NCBI GenBank assembly: GCA_012719345.1
Contig: JAAYAN010000094.1
Coordinates: 1 to 35,518 of the forward strand
Direction of reading: 5' to 3'
Length of the DNA: 35,518 bases
Origin: Ignavibacteria bacterium
GTDB lineage: Bacteria; Bacteroidota; Ignavibacteria; Ignavibacteriales; Melioribacteraceae
A model generated the notes under the pieces. That model did not search any database. It was not told the DNA's origin and saw only the letters and a program-made list of their open reading frames with translations. Of this stretch, positions 27,577 through 35,335 are shown piece by piece (position 1 is the stretch's first letter; every line of letters starts with the position of its first letter). The position numbers and the translations under genes were made by a program.

Positions 27577-28317
27577 TCAGAATAAAATATTATTGAATTC
27601 GTTCCAAAGTTTTTCGTAAGATTTAGCTGCCTTGCCCGACGGAGCAAAAATAAAAACGGGCTGCAGATGAATTCCCATCTTTTCGATATCAGAACAGTAT
27701 GGGATGAAACTGGATAAGAAATTAGAATTATCTGTATTTTGCTGCATAATTTCTTTGTGCATTTTCTTGCGAAGTTCAACCATCGAATAAAAAGTATAAA
27801 GGCTTTCGGGATTAAAATCCGAATCCTTCAGAAAATCATAAAGCTTTTCGTGAGTAAGAATTGATAATGTTGTAGGAATACAAGGCTCCGTAATTATATC
27901 CGCCGCATTAAAAATATTTTCCGAAAAAAGCGTGATATTCGGGGGACAGTCGAGAAAGATGATATCGTAATTACCTTTAAGATTTTTCAGCACGCTTTTA
28001 AGTTTTTTCTTCGATTTTTTTACGTTATCCAAAAGGAGATCCAGATTCCGGTACGAAAAATCGGAAGGAAGAATATCGAGATTATCGAAATCCGATTGTT
28101 TAATGTATTTTTCAATGTTTTTATTTTCATCAATCAGTTTGCCCGAATCGAATTTTTTAGACGGACGGATCCGGAAATAATAGGAGGTTGAACTTTGAGG
28201 ATCGAGATCGCAAAGAAGAGTTTTATAACCGGCGCGGGCTGCCAAGTAAGCAAGATTTACCGATGAAGCAGTTTTGCCGACACCTCCTTTAATACTGTAA
28301 ACTGCTATAATTTTCAC
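27577..28317 (-). CDS. ParA/MinD-family partition ATPase
   Basis: A 246-residue orphan ParA ATPase. It has the deviant Walker A KGGVGKT (10-16) with signature lysine K10, A' motif CDLDPQSS with D39, and Walker B DIIFLDCPP with D123. A lysine-rich patch (about 100-114, NVKKSKKKLKSVLKNLKG) could bind DNA. No ParB gene or parS-like repeat lies nearby, so chromosome or plasmid partition is unlikely. The GTG start is 3 bases after the CHAD-protein stop, and its AAAGG lies inside that gene, so the two are tightly coupled. This points to a role in positioning a CHAD-bound cargo, possibly polyphosphate. The C-terminal IPYCSDIEKMGIHLQPVFIF segment seems typical of an orphan ParA subgroup. Confidence 0.93.
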   Translation of the reverse strand: MKIIAVYSIKGGVGKTASSVNLAYLAARAGYKTLLCDLDPQSSTSYYFRIRPSKKFDSGKLIDENKNIEKYIKQSDFDNLDILPSDFSYRNLDLLLDNVKKSKKKLKSVLKNLKGNYDIIFLDCPPNITLFSENIFNAADIITEPCIPTTLSILTHEKLYDFLKDSDFNPESLYTFYSMVELRKKMHKEIMQQNTDNSNFLSSFIPYCSDIEKMGIHLQPVFIFAPSGKAAKSYEKLWNEFNNILF

Positions 28318-28320
28318 TTT

Positions 28321-29853
28321 TTAACCTTTGCCGAAAACATCATAAAATATTTTTATATTCCTCTTTTTCCGGAACTGAGAATACAAGATAAAAAATTCTT
28401 CTCTAACTTGCATTTTTCTTTGCGATTTTACGGCAATTAATCCTCCTACAGCCGGAAGAATTATTTTTGCAGTTTCAGGTTTAGGCCGTATACGCAAAAG
28501 ATAATTTGTAAGTTTTTGCTGCTGAATTGAAAGATCGTTAAACTCGCCCAGATTATCCTGAAGAGCTTTTATCTTGTAAAGTATAATATCCATTTGCTCT
28601 TCGGGATAAATTCCCGAAAAAAATTCGAGCAAGTACCTCAGCTTTTTCAAAGAAATCCTGAATTTATGAAATTGCTCGTCAGGGGATTTTGGTACAATTA
28701 TATCGCCTGCTGCAATTGTTTTTTCTAAAGCGGGAATTATTTTTTTTGCCGAAAGAGCGCTTATTTCTAAAAAAGTATTTCCCAAATCGCTTATGTTTTC
28801 GTTAACCGATTGAAGAAAGTCAGTCCATTCTTTTTTTGCTTTTACATATTTTTCGGAACGGAGCAGTCTTATAAGATTCTGCTGTTCTTTCGATCTTTCT
28901 TTTTTAAGATATTTTACAAGAAGATCGATTCCGGTATGCATTTTAAGAGGAAGAATATTTTTATAATCCGATTTATTCAGAATGTCCACGTCAATATCGC
29001 GCGATGCGTTGGTTGCGTTTTGAATATACTTAAAAGTCTGCCTGAAATGATTTTGCGTTTCTTTTGGGAATACTTTGTTTATTTGCGACAGAGCCGAACG
29101 CGTGCACCGGATTGCCACACGGAAATCGTGCAAAAATTCAGGATCGAGATTATTTTTAATTCCTTCTTCATTCAGTTTCATATTGGCAAACAATTTACCA
29201 TAAATTATCTTCATTGCCAGCCAAGCAGGCATATCCGCATCAATTTCGTATTTTGGTTTCGAAGAATAAGAGCCGGGAACATTTCCGGTTAAGGATATAA
29301 TTTTTTCTGTCCAGTTTCCTCTGAAAGGAAATATTGAATATTCGGAAGTAAGAGCTTCAATTTTCCCGGAATATTTCGAGTAACCTTTCAGCTTTTCTAT
29401 TTTAATAAACGCTGCTTTTACTCCGTGACTTTTTAATAATGGAACATACTCGTAAAGATGAAGCCGGCTTATTGTTTTCCCATCCTTGTTAAGAACTTTA
29501 AAAACGGTTCTTTTTTGTTTGAACCGGAAATTACGGCAAATTCTGCGGCAGCCTGTTACGGAAGATAAAATATTTCTAAAACCGGTTTCGGCAATATCGT
29601 CGGCAAAAACAATTTTCTTTTTCAATTTATGTGAAGAATATCCCGATTCCTGGTTTCCGAAATGATAATTGCTGCCCGAAAAAATAAGCGATTTACCGCT
29701 TCGGAAAAGCCGCCAGTCAAAAGTATCGAATATCGAAATTATGCAGTTTTTAACTTCTTCAGTTTCAACTGTAAAATCATCATCAAGATGATTGATGAAA
29801 AACTTAAAATAGCTTTTCGACCCGGCTAAATAGTAGTTATTTGTTAAAAACAC
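28321..29853 (-). CDS. CHAD-domain protein with degenerate CYTH-like N terminus
   Basis: A 510-residue cytoplasmic protein. The CHAD domain spans about 205-495, with the two helical signatures LHDFRVAIRCTRSAL (around H242) and FHKFRISLKKLRYLLEFF; CHAD domains are histidine- and basic-rich bundles that bind inorganic polyphosphate. Residues 1-190 resemble a decayed CYTH (triphosphate tunnel) domain: IFDTFDWRLFRSGKSL matches the usual FDTPDxRLxxxG block, but the ExExK strand motif is not evident, so catalysis is doubtful. The start is a GTG 29 bases after the kinase gene. Context places it between a sensor kinase and a ParA ATPase. Confidence 0.88.
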   Translation of the reverse strand: MFLTNNYYLAGSKSYFKFFINHLDDDFTVETEEVKNCIISIFDTFDWRLFRSGKSLIFSGSNYHFGNQESGYSSHKLKKKIVFADDIAETGFRNILSSVTGCRRICRNFRFKQKRTVFKVLNKDGKTISRLHLYEYVPLLKSHGVKAAFIKIEKLKGYSKYSGKIEALTSEYSIFPFRGNWTEKIISLTGNVPGSYSSKPKYEIDADMPAWLAMKIIYGKLFANMKLNEEGIKNNLDPEFLHDFRVAIRCTRSALSQINKVFPKETQNHFRQTFKYIQNATNASRDIDVDILNKSDYKNILPLKMHTGIDLLVKYLKKERSKEQQNLIRLLRSEKYVKAKKEWTDFLQSVNENISDLGNTFLEISALSAKKIIPALEKTIAAGDIIVPKSPDEQFHKFRISLKKLRYLLEFFSGIYPEEQMDIILYKIKALQDNLGEFNDLSIQQQKLTNYLLRIRPKPETAKIILPAVGGLIAVKSQRKMQVREEFFILYSQFRKKRNIKIFYDVFGKG

Positions 29854-29882
29854 TTAAAGTTATATTTTGTTTTGAAATAATT

Positions 29883-31043
29883 TCAGCTTTTCGAAAATAT
29901 TACTTTGAAAGTTGTTCCTTCGCCCATCGAAGTTTCAACTTCAATGTCGGCTTTGTTAAGAATAGAATATTGTCGTGTAAGCGCTAACCCCAATCCGTTC
30001 CCTTCAAATTTGTAAGGATAGTTCCCCTGTTCCATCGAAAAAGGATCGAATAAAGTTTTAATATATTCCTTTTCAATACCAATACCGCTGTCGGTAACTT
30101 CAAGAACAAGTTTGTTGTTGCTGTTCGTGTACGCTTTTATAAATACGTTCCCTTTTATCGAGCATTTAATGGCATTATCAACAAGATTTCTGATAATCTG
30201 CCAAGTTGAATAAGTGTCGCCTTCAATTTTTGTTTTATCTGTATTTATTTCAGTAATAATTTCCAGACCTTTGGAATCGGCGAGCTGCGAAAGTTCATTA
30301 TACACGGCTTCAATAAGATCTTTTATATCAATGGTTTCGATATGAAAATTGTAATTCTCGGATTTAACTTCAGTAAGATCGATGAACATTTCAACAGCGC
30401 GGGTAAGCCTGTTGCTTACGCTTTTAATTGATTCGAAAATATCATTGAATTCGCTGTTTTCTGTATTTTCAAATTCATCTTTTATTAATCCCACAAAATT
30501 AAGTAAAGCGCTTAAAGGAGTTCGTATTTCGTGTGATATTTGCGAAAGGTACTGATAACTGATTTTAAATTCGTTCTTTTGTGCCGGATGTTTTCCGTTT
30601 TGCTCTTTTCCGGGAACAAGCATCAAATCTTTTTCGTCATCTTCATTTGGCTGACCGGGAATTGGCAGCACTTTGGAAATGCTTAACAGCATATCGTTTA
30701 TTTCGAGAGGTTTACGTATAAAACCAATTGCGCCGGAATTAATAAACCGGTCAGTATCGGTATTATCGAGATGCGAAGTCATAAAAATGATTGGAATATT
30801 TTTTGTTTTAGGATTTTGCCTTAGTTTTTCGGAGGTTTCGTATCCGTCCAGGCCGGGCATATTTATATCAATCAGTATTAAATCGGGCAGGGTAATTTTT
30901 GCCCGCTCAACTGCCATTTCACCGCTTGTTGCAAAATCTACCGAAAAACCGTTTTCCTTTAAGTTTTTTCTGGCAAATTCTATATTTACTGTTGTGTCGT
31001 CAACAATTAATATTTCTGCCTGTTTAATTTTCTGCTGAGCCAT
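29883..31043 (-). CDS. Soluble receiver-histidine kinase hybrid
   Basis: A 386-residue cytoplasmic protein without membrane segments. The N-terminal receiver domain (about 9-125) has acidic D15/D16, phosphoacceptor D59 (LIDINMPG), T89 and K111. A linker leads to HisKA with H171 (ISHEIRTPLSALL), then an HATPase domain with N box RNLVDNAIKC, G1 DSGIGI, F box LFDPF and G2 GNGLGLALT. It would receive phosphate at D59 and autophosphorylate at H171, so it may be an intermediate in a relay. GAGG lies six bases before the ATG. It heads the operon with the CHAD, ParA and Nudix genes. No DNA-binding output is linked. Confidence 0.93.
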   Translation of the reverse strand: MAQQKIKQAEILIVDDTTVNIEFARKNLKENGFSVDFATSGEMAVERAKITLPDLILIDINMPGLDGYETSEKLRQNPKTKNIPIIFMTSHLDNTDTDRFINSGAIGFIRKPLEINDMLLSISKVLPIPGQPNEDDEKDLMLVPGKEQNGKHPAQKNEFKISYQYLSQISHEIRTPLSALLNFVGLIKDEFENTENSEFNDIFESIKSVSNRLTRAVEMFIDLTEVKSENYNFHIETIDIKDLIEAVYNELSQLADSKGLEIITEINTDKTKIEGDTYSTWQIIRNLVDNAIKCSIKGNVFIKAYTNSNNKLVLEVTDSGIGIEKEYIKTLFDPFSMEQGNYPYKFEGNGLGLALTRQYSILNKADIEVETSMGEGTTFKVIFSKS

Positions 31044-31184
31044 AGTAACCTCAGTAATGATATTTAATTATCTGAAAGATATGTTTAATTTATCAAAAAT
31101 AAAACATATTCAATCACATTATGAATTATGTTTTATATTTTTTAAAAGGTAATTTTCAATTCATAAAAATATAAAATTGAACGG

Positions 31185-31445
31185 ATGAAAAAAATTAATA
31201 AAATAATTATTTATCCTTTTATTCTTTTGATAAGATTTTATCAGATTGCAATATCCCCTTTATTTCCGTCATCCTGCAGATATTTGCCTACTTGTTCACA
31301 ATACACATTGGAAGCTTTGCAGCGTTTCGGGCTGATAAAAGGCGGATGGCTGGGGATTAAAAGAATATTAAGCTGTAATCCCTGGGGAGGCAGCGGTTAC
31401 GATCCTGTTCCGGAAAAACCTGAAAATAAAAATAAAGTTAAATAG
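31185..31445 (+). CDS. yidD: Membrane protein insertion efficiency factor YidD
   Basis: An 86-residue protein with the full YidD signature: an amphipathic N terminus, [36 protein letters not shown] and [17 protein letters not shown]. YidD sits at the inner membrane and assists YidC/Sec insertion. It usually lies with rpmH-rnpA-yidC, but here it stands alone, divergent from the kinase operon across a 141-base gap. A shared bidirectional terminator follows. Confidence 0.95.
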   Translation: MKKINKIIIYPFILLIRFYQIAISPLFPSSCRYLPTCSQYTLEALQRFGLIKGGWLGIKRILSCNPWGGSGYDPVPEKPENKNKVK

Positions 31446-31464
31446 TAAATGCGAATTAAAAAAA

Positions 31465-31486
31465 AGGCAGCTTTTCAGGGCTGCCT
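31465..31486. terminator. Bidirectional intrinsic terminator
   Basis: AGGCAGC (31465-31471) pairs with GCTGCCT (31480-31486). On the minus strand the stem is followed by a run of about nine T residues, a strong terminator for the barrel gene; on the plus strand ATTAATATTT follows, weaker, for yidD. Confidence 0.85.
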
Positions 31487-31502
31487 ATTAATATTTCTAA
31501 GA

Positions 31503-32027
31503 TTAAAGTTTAAAATCCACGCCCACTTCTAATGATCCGTAACTTAATGTTCCAAATCCCAAACGTGCAGTTCCTGCAAGAGTCGGCGTAAACCAATATC
31601 TTACTCCGCCCTGAAGACCGAGGAAAAAACCTCCGTGGCTTGGAGAAGCATAACCGGCATGCGGTCCGTCCCAGCTTACAGAACCTCCGTGATAAGCCAG
31701 CACAAGTCCTGCCCAAGGATCAAATTTATCGGTATTCAGCTTAAAATGATAATTTCCCTGAGCTCCAATCATAACATTCGAGTAACTCCATTCTCCGCCG
31801 TAATAATCTTCGCTGTAACCCCAGTAACGGAAAATTCCGCCGATTCCGATAGTTCCAAAGTCCTGCACAACCATACTGTATTCGTAATTTACTCCCAATT
31901 GCGGAGCCGAACCCAGAAATGATAAACCTACGCTTGGTCCCAGATAATGGTTTTCGGGCGTGAACTGAGCAAAGACGCCAATAGAAAACATAAAACAAAA
32001 AACTGCTGCCGAAATTTTTCTGAACAT
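31503..32027 (-). CDS. Small outer-membrane beta-barrel protein
   Basis: About 174 residues from the ATG at 32027, chosen because AGAGG lies upstream and the protein then begins with a proper signal peptide (FRKISAAVFCFMFSIGVFAQ). The mature part is rich in Gly/Tyr/Trp with alternating strands (GGIFRYWGYSE, NVMIGAQGNYHF, GGVRYWFTPTLAGTARLGFG) and ends in DFKL, as in eight-stranded OmpA/OmpW-like barrels. Function is unknown. It has its own strong terminator. Confidence 0.82.
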   Translation of the reverse strand: MFRKISAAVFCFMFSIGVFAQFTPENHYLGPSVGLSFLGSAPQLGVNYEYSMVVQDFGTIGIGGIFRYWGYSEDYYGGEWSYSNVMIGAQGNYHFKLNTDKFDPWAGLVLAYHGGSVSWDGPHAGYASPSHGGFFLGLQGGVRYWFTPTLAGTARLGFGTLSYGSLEVGVDFKL

Positions 32028-32130
32028 TATAACACCTCTATTAGTTATTGAATAGTATTGCAAGTTTTTCAAAAACAAATAAAACAATATTTTATCTAAG
32101 ATTCAAAACTAATCCTGAGTATTCAAAAAA

Positions 32131-33045
32131 TCAGAATTTCTTTTCGTATTTGTGGCAATAGGGATATTTGCCCGTTATTTCGTAATAATCCTGATGATAT
32201 TCTTCGGCTTTCCAGAATTTTCCTGCTTTTGTAATTTCGGTAACAACTTTAATTCCTTTTTGCTTTAACTGCTTTATCAGTTTTTCGGAAGCTGATTTCT
32301 GTTCATCGGATAAATAAAAAATTGCAGACCGGTATTGCTCGCCTATATCGGGTCCCTGCCTGTTTAATTGACCTGGATCGTGAGTTTCAAAGAAATATTT
32401 TGCAAGTTCTTCGAAGCTGGTTTTTGAAGGATCGTAAATTACTTTTACAGCTTCAGCGTGTCCTGTTCTTCCGGTGCATACTTCTTCGTAGTCAGGGTTT
32501 TCAGTTTTGCCTCCAGTATAACCTACTTCTGTAGAAACCACACCTTTTGCTTTTTTAAGGAAATATTCGGTTCCCCAGAAACAGCCCGAAGCAAATATTG
32601 CCGTTTCAGTTTTTCTTTCACTTTTTTCGGGAATAAAATTCAATGAAATAGAATTTACGCAATGCCTGGTGTTTTTTTCGGTAAAACGTTCGCCGTAAAA
32701 CACATGCCCAAGATGAGCGCCGCAATTTGAGCACAATATTTCAGTCCTTCTGCCGTCTGCATCCTTTTCTTTTTTTACAGATCCTTTTATCTCATCATCA
32801 AAACTAGGCCAGCCGCATCCGCTTTCGAATTTTGATGACGATTTATATAAAGGTGCATCACATCTTTTGCATATATAGGTTCCCTTTTCTTTATGTTTTT
32901 CAAATTTCCCGGTAAACGGCATTTCGGTTCCCTTGAAAATTATTACGCGTTCCTCTTCGGCGGTTAATTTATTCAATTTCATCTTCTTTTTTTCCTGAGC
33001 GGTTAAAATTGAAAAAAATAATAATATGATTAATAGTGTTTTCAT
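32131..33045 (-). CDS. msrBA: Secreted MsrB-MsrA methionine sulfoxide reductase fusion
   Basis: A 304-residue fusion from the ATG at 33045; the longer frame to 33105 lacks signal-like features. A signal peptide (about 1-17, TLLIILLFFSILTAQ) directs export. MsrB comes first (about 25-140) with zinc cysteines C59, C62, C105 and C108 and catalytic C129 in RHCVNSISL; MsrA follows (about 148-304) with catalytic C155 in GCFWGTEYF and a C-terminal resolving cysteine in YPYCHKYEKKF. The pair repairs both R- and S-methionine sulfoxide in exported proteins. Thioredoxin-like electron donors are not encoded here. The B-A order is the less usual A-B reverse but common in Bacteroidota. Confidence 0.94.
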   Translation of the reverse strand: MKTLLIILLFFSILTAQEKKKMKLNKLTAEEERVIIFKGTEMPFTGKFEKHKEKGTYICKRCDAPLYKSSSKFESGCGWPSFDDEIKGSVKKEKDADGRRTEILCSNCGAHLGHVFYGERFTEKNTRHCVNSISLNFIPEKSERKTETAIFASGCFWGTEYFLKKAKGVVSTEVGYTGGKTENPDYEEVCTGRTGHAEAVKVIYDPSKTSFEELAKYFFETHDPGQLNRQGPDIGEQYRSAIFYLSDEQKSASEKLIKQLKQKGIKVVTEITKAGKFWKAEEYHQDYYEITGKYPYCHKYEKKF

Positions 33046-33143
33046 TAACTCAATAACATCTTTGTGCAGAGAAAAATTCAAAATAATTAATGGAGCATTA
33101 AACAATAATAAACTCTCTTAGGAAATTACAACACTTAAACACA

Positions 33144-33272
33144 CAGCATCATTCAGGAAATTACAATTTTAAGTGGGATGCTTCTGGTTTTCCAAGCGGT
33201 ATCTATTTCTGCAGACTGCAGACAGGCAATTCAACCCGCACCGGACAGGAATTTAGTTTAGGGAAAAAATAG
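33144..33272 (+). pseudogene. Remnant of a T9SS type-A sorting domain
   Basis: In one frame the plus strand encodes SGNYNFKWDASGFPSGIYF, then CRLQTGN and a short basic end before TAG at 33270-33272. This matches the end of a T9SS sorting domain (compare GNYEVKFDASNLSSGIYLYKL in the protein at 3587). No start codon or upstream domain remains; the aromatic before RLQ is replaced by Cys. It is the tail of a lost secreted-protein gene. Confidence 0.75.
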
Positions 33273-33743
33273 TGCTGATAAAACAGAAAATCAAACTTAA
33301 TTTATTCCGGTTTTATTTTGTCCTGTTGTTTAAATATTTGAAAGTTTTCTGTAAAATATTATTAAAGTCAATAACGAAGCACATAACTTATTAGACAGCT
33401 TAAAATTTGATTATACTATGGTTGCAAAAAAATATTAGCATTTTAAATTAAACCCAGATCGGTCATTACAAATAATAAAAATATTAAAAAACCAAGTATA
33501 TGTGACCGAAATAGGTAACACCGACTTATCCAGATTTATTGGGATGTTTTTCAGGAATGTATAGATTTTGTTAGTCGACCCGTCCGGCTTTGACGGATCC
33601 GCCATTATTTTCTTTTTTAATGGCGGATTTAGGTTAAAATAAAATTTGACTTTATGCATTGTAATAGAAATTTAGCATTAATTTATTGAGCAACATAATT
33701 TTTTTTATTAGATTTTGGAAGTTCTTTTAAGAATAAAAAAATT
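33273..33743. other. Intergenic region with hairpin repeats, no gene seen
   Basis: This 471-base, AT-rich stretch lies between the T9SS remnant and tRNA-Gly. It holds a pair of hairpins at 33580-33628 and presumably the tRNA promoter. A 74-codon antisense frame here mainly reads through the hairpins and is not supported as a gene. Confidence 0.5.
33580..33628. repeat. Tandem hairpins, palindromic repeat
   Basis: CCGTC/GACGG (33580-33584 with 33592-33596) is immediately followed by a perfect 11-bp stem, ATCCGCCATTA (33597-33607) with TAATGGCGGAT (33618-33628), around a T-rich 10-nt loop. It is not next to any gene end, so a palindromic repeat element is likelier than a terminator. Confidence 0.6.
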
Positions 33744-33816
33744 GCGAGTGTAACTCAGTTGGTAGAGTGTCAGCTTCCCAAGCTGAATGTCGCGGGTTCG
33801 ATCCCCGTCACTCGCT
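33744..33816 (+). tRNA. tRNA-Gly (anticodon CCC)
   Basis: The 73 bases fold into a full cloverleaf: acceptor GCGAGTG (33744-33750) with CACTCGC (33809-33815), discriminator T, D arm with AGTTGGTAGA, anticodon stem TCAGC/GCTGA with loop TTCCCAA, and T arm CGGGTTCGATCCCCG. The CCC anticodon reads GGG glycine codons. CCA is not encoded. Accessory Rhs DNA begins about 165 bases downstream. Confidence 0.95.
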
Positions 33817-33980
33817 CAAGGGTGTAGTAAATGATAGTTATAAGTTTAGCAGTAAAAGCAGGGGAGTTTATTTTCTTTTAGCGGAATGAGTTAATTTTAA
33901 GCTTATTTTTATCAGTCTTGTCTGGATTTATCGGAATTTCAAGATAAAGGTACAAAGAAAAACTGTTCTTTAAATATTGA

Positions 33981-34184
33981 TATGCCCGCAGTTGGAACAG
34001 CGGCGATGCAAACGGAAAGTACAGATTTACCGAGAAGCAGCGTGATGCCGAAACCAATTACGATTACTTTGGCGCCCGCTTTTATGATAGCGAAATTGGC
34101 AGATGGCAAAGCGTTGACCCGCTGGCAGCAAAATACCCCGGCTGGAGCGAGCCTGCCCCGATAGTGAAGCGTATCGGGGTATAA
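33981..34184 (+). pseudogene. Truncated Rhs core fragment
   Basis: From 33981 the frame encodes SWNSGDANGKYRFTEKQRD, then NYDYFGARFYDSEIGRWQ and SVDPLAAKYPGWS, the conserved Rhs repeat-associated core that normally precedes a variable toxin tip. A TGA (33978) closes the frame upstream and no start codon is present, so the long YD-repeat shell is gone. A palindromic insertion at 34149-34179 shifts the frame and ends it at 34182. The expected continuation YNYCGNNPIKRIDDDG resumes at 34180 in another frame. Confidence 0.88.
34149..34179. mobile_element. Palindromic insertion inside the Rhs core
   Basis: Between the codons for PGWS and YNY lie 31 bases where about 3 are expected, a net insertion of about 28 that shifts the frame. 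It contains CCCCGATA (34156-34163) and TATCGGGG (34172-34179), an 8-bp inverted repeat with an 8-base loop. GAGC is repeated directly at its left edge (34145-34152). It looks like a short mobile palindromic (REP/MITE-like) element. Confidence 0.65.
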
Positions 34185-34371
34185 TTATTGTGGCAACAAT
34201 CCGATAAAACGTATTGATGATGACGGAAGATCTTGGTGGGATAAAATCGTTGGTTATGCTGTTGCTACTATTGATAATGCTACGGTTGGATTTGTAAATT
34301 TAAGAAGTGCTTATACTCCGACAAATTCAAGTGATTATAATTATGGGCAGGATGGTGGCGATGTAAATTCT

Positions 34372-34776
34372 ATGATGATGGGTATAAGTGAAACAGCTAT
34401 AGGGTTACTAGCTGAAGGGGGTGGAACTGCCCTAACATTAAGCACTGGCGGATTGTCCTCTGAGGTTACTGTGCCCGTAGCAGCAGGTGGTGCTGTGCTT
34501 GCTGTACACGGTGCAGCTGTTACAACATATGCAACTCTTAACCTTGCAAAAAGTTCAGGTAGAAATGAACCTCATGCAAATCAAGATAGAAAAAATGTAG
34601 CACAAGAAAAATATGAAAAAGCGAAAGCAGAATATGAAAAAGCAAAAAGTCAACCAAATAAAACAAAAGAAGATAAGGCTGCACTCGAAAAGTTGAAAAA
34701 GGAAGTGGACCATCAAAAAAGAAAAGCAGATTATAAAGGAGATAATGATAGTCAAAAAGCAAAAGGCAGTAATTAA
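34372..34776 (+). CDS. Rhs C-terminal tip, putative polymorphic toxin domain
   Basis: The frame is open from 34168 and resumes the Rhs core end (GNNPIKRIDDDG) before the first ATG triplet at 34372, so the 134 residues given here are the part that could still be translated separately. Residues after the core contain a Gly/Ala-rich hydrophobic stretch (GISETAIGLLAEGGG, VPVAAGGAVLAVHGAAV), typical of pre-toxin or membrane-translocation segments. A strongly charged helical stretch follows (EKYEKAKAEYEKAKSQPNK) with the tail KADYKGDNDSQKAKGSN. I do not recognise the toxin family or catalytic residues. It overlaps the next gene by 1 base (TAATG), as toxin-immunity pairs do. Whether it is expressed after loss of its shell is doubtful. 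Confidence 0.65.
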   Translation: MMMGISETAIGLLAEGGGTALTLSTGGLSSEVTVPVAAGGAVLAVHGAAVTTYATLNLAKSSGRNEPHANQDRKNVAQEKYEKAKAEYEKAKSQPNKTKEDKAALEKLKKEVDHQKRKADYKGDNDSQKAKGSN

Positions 34777-35321
34777 TGATGGAAAAAATAAATATATATA
34801 CATATCTGTATTCTATTAAAAATGAATACAAATTACTACAGGTAAAAAGTACAGATGTTTTCAATTCTAAAAAATCTTTTTTAGAATTATTTTTAAATAT
34901 GTATATTAATAATGAAGAAAGAAGTATAAATAAATTTTTGAAAGATTTTGAAGATGAACAACCTACATTAATAAATGGAACAAATTATACTTGGTGTATG
35001 GGAGTTTTTTGGAAACAAGAATTTGTTCTTTTTAATATAGTTGAAACAAGAGAAATATTTGAACCTAATAACGAATATACTTTTGTTATGCATTATGAAG
35101 GTGGTACTTTTATTTCGCAATTTAATTTTAAAGAAACATCAATTAATGCCATTATTAACGAATGGGTTGATAATTATAATTTTGTTTCAATAAATAAAGA
35201 AAAAGTAAATAATAGTATTAAAAGTCAGCAGCCTATTAAACATAATATACTTGAAAATATTTGGGAGGTTATTGATAAGGATTGTTCTTTAAACATTACA
35301 ATAATAAAAAACAATGTCTAA
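34776..35321 (+). CDS. Putative immunity protein of the Rhs tip
   Basis: A 181-residue soluble, acidic protein with no signal peptide and no family I recognise. Visible features are a YTWCMGVFWKQEFVLFN aromatic strand region in the middle and a Ser/Asn/Lys-rich tail. The gene is much more AT-rich than its neighbours, as is usual for immunity genes in polymorphic toxin loci. Its ATG overlaps the stop of the toxin-like gene (TAATG), implying coupled translation. A strong terminator follows at 35361. The immunity role rests on position and composition, not on homology. Confidence 0.7.
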   Translation: MMEKINIYTYLYSIKNEYKLLQVKSTDVFNSKKSFLELFLNMYINNEERSINKFLKDFEDEQPTLINGTNYTWCMGVFWKQEFVLFNIVETREIFEPNNEYTFVMHYEGGTFISQFNFKETSINAIINEWVDNYNFVSINKEKVNNSIKSQQPIKHNILENIWEVIDKDCSLNITIIKNNV

Positions 35322-35335
35322 TTTAATTCTCCAAA

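Noticed and set aside
27577-28317. ParA as a plasmid or chromosome partition gene
   Set aside because: No ParB gene or parS-like repeats lie nearby and the operon partners are unrelated to segregation.
33435-33659. 74-codon minus-strand frame
   Set aside because: Much of it reads through the paired hairpins; it has no recognisable domain or ribosome binding site.
33982-34164. 60-codon plus-strand frame beginning MPAVGTAAM
   Set aside because: It is a shadow of the Rhs core, which is read in a different frame.
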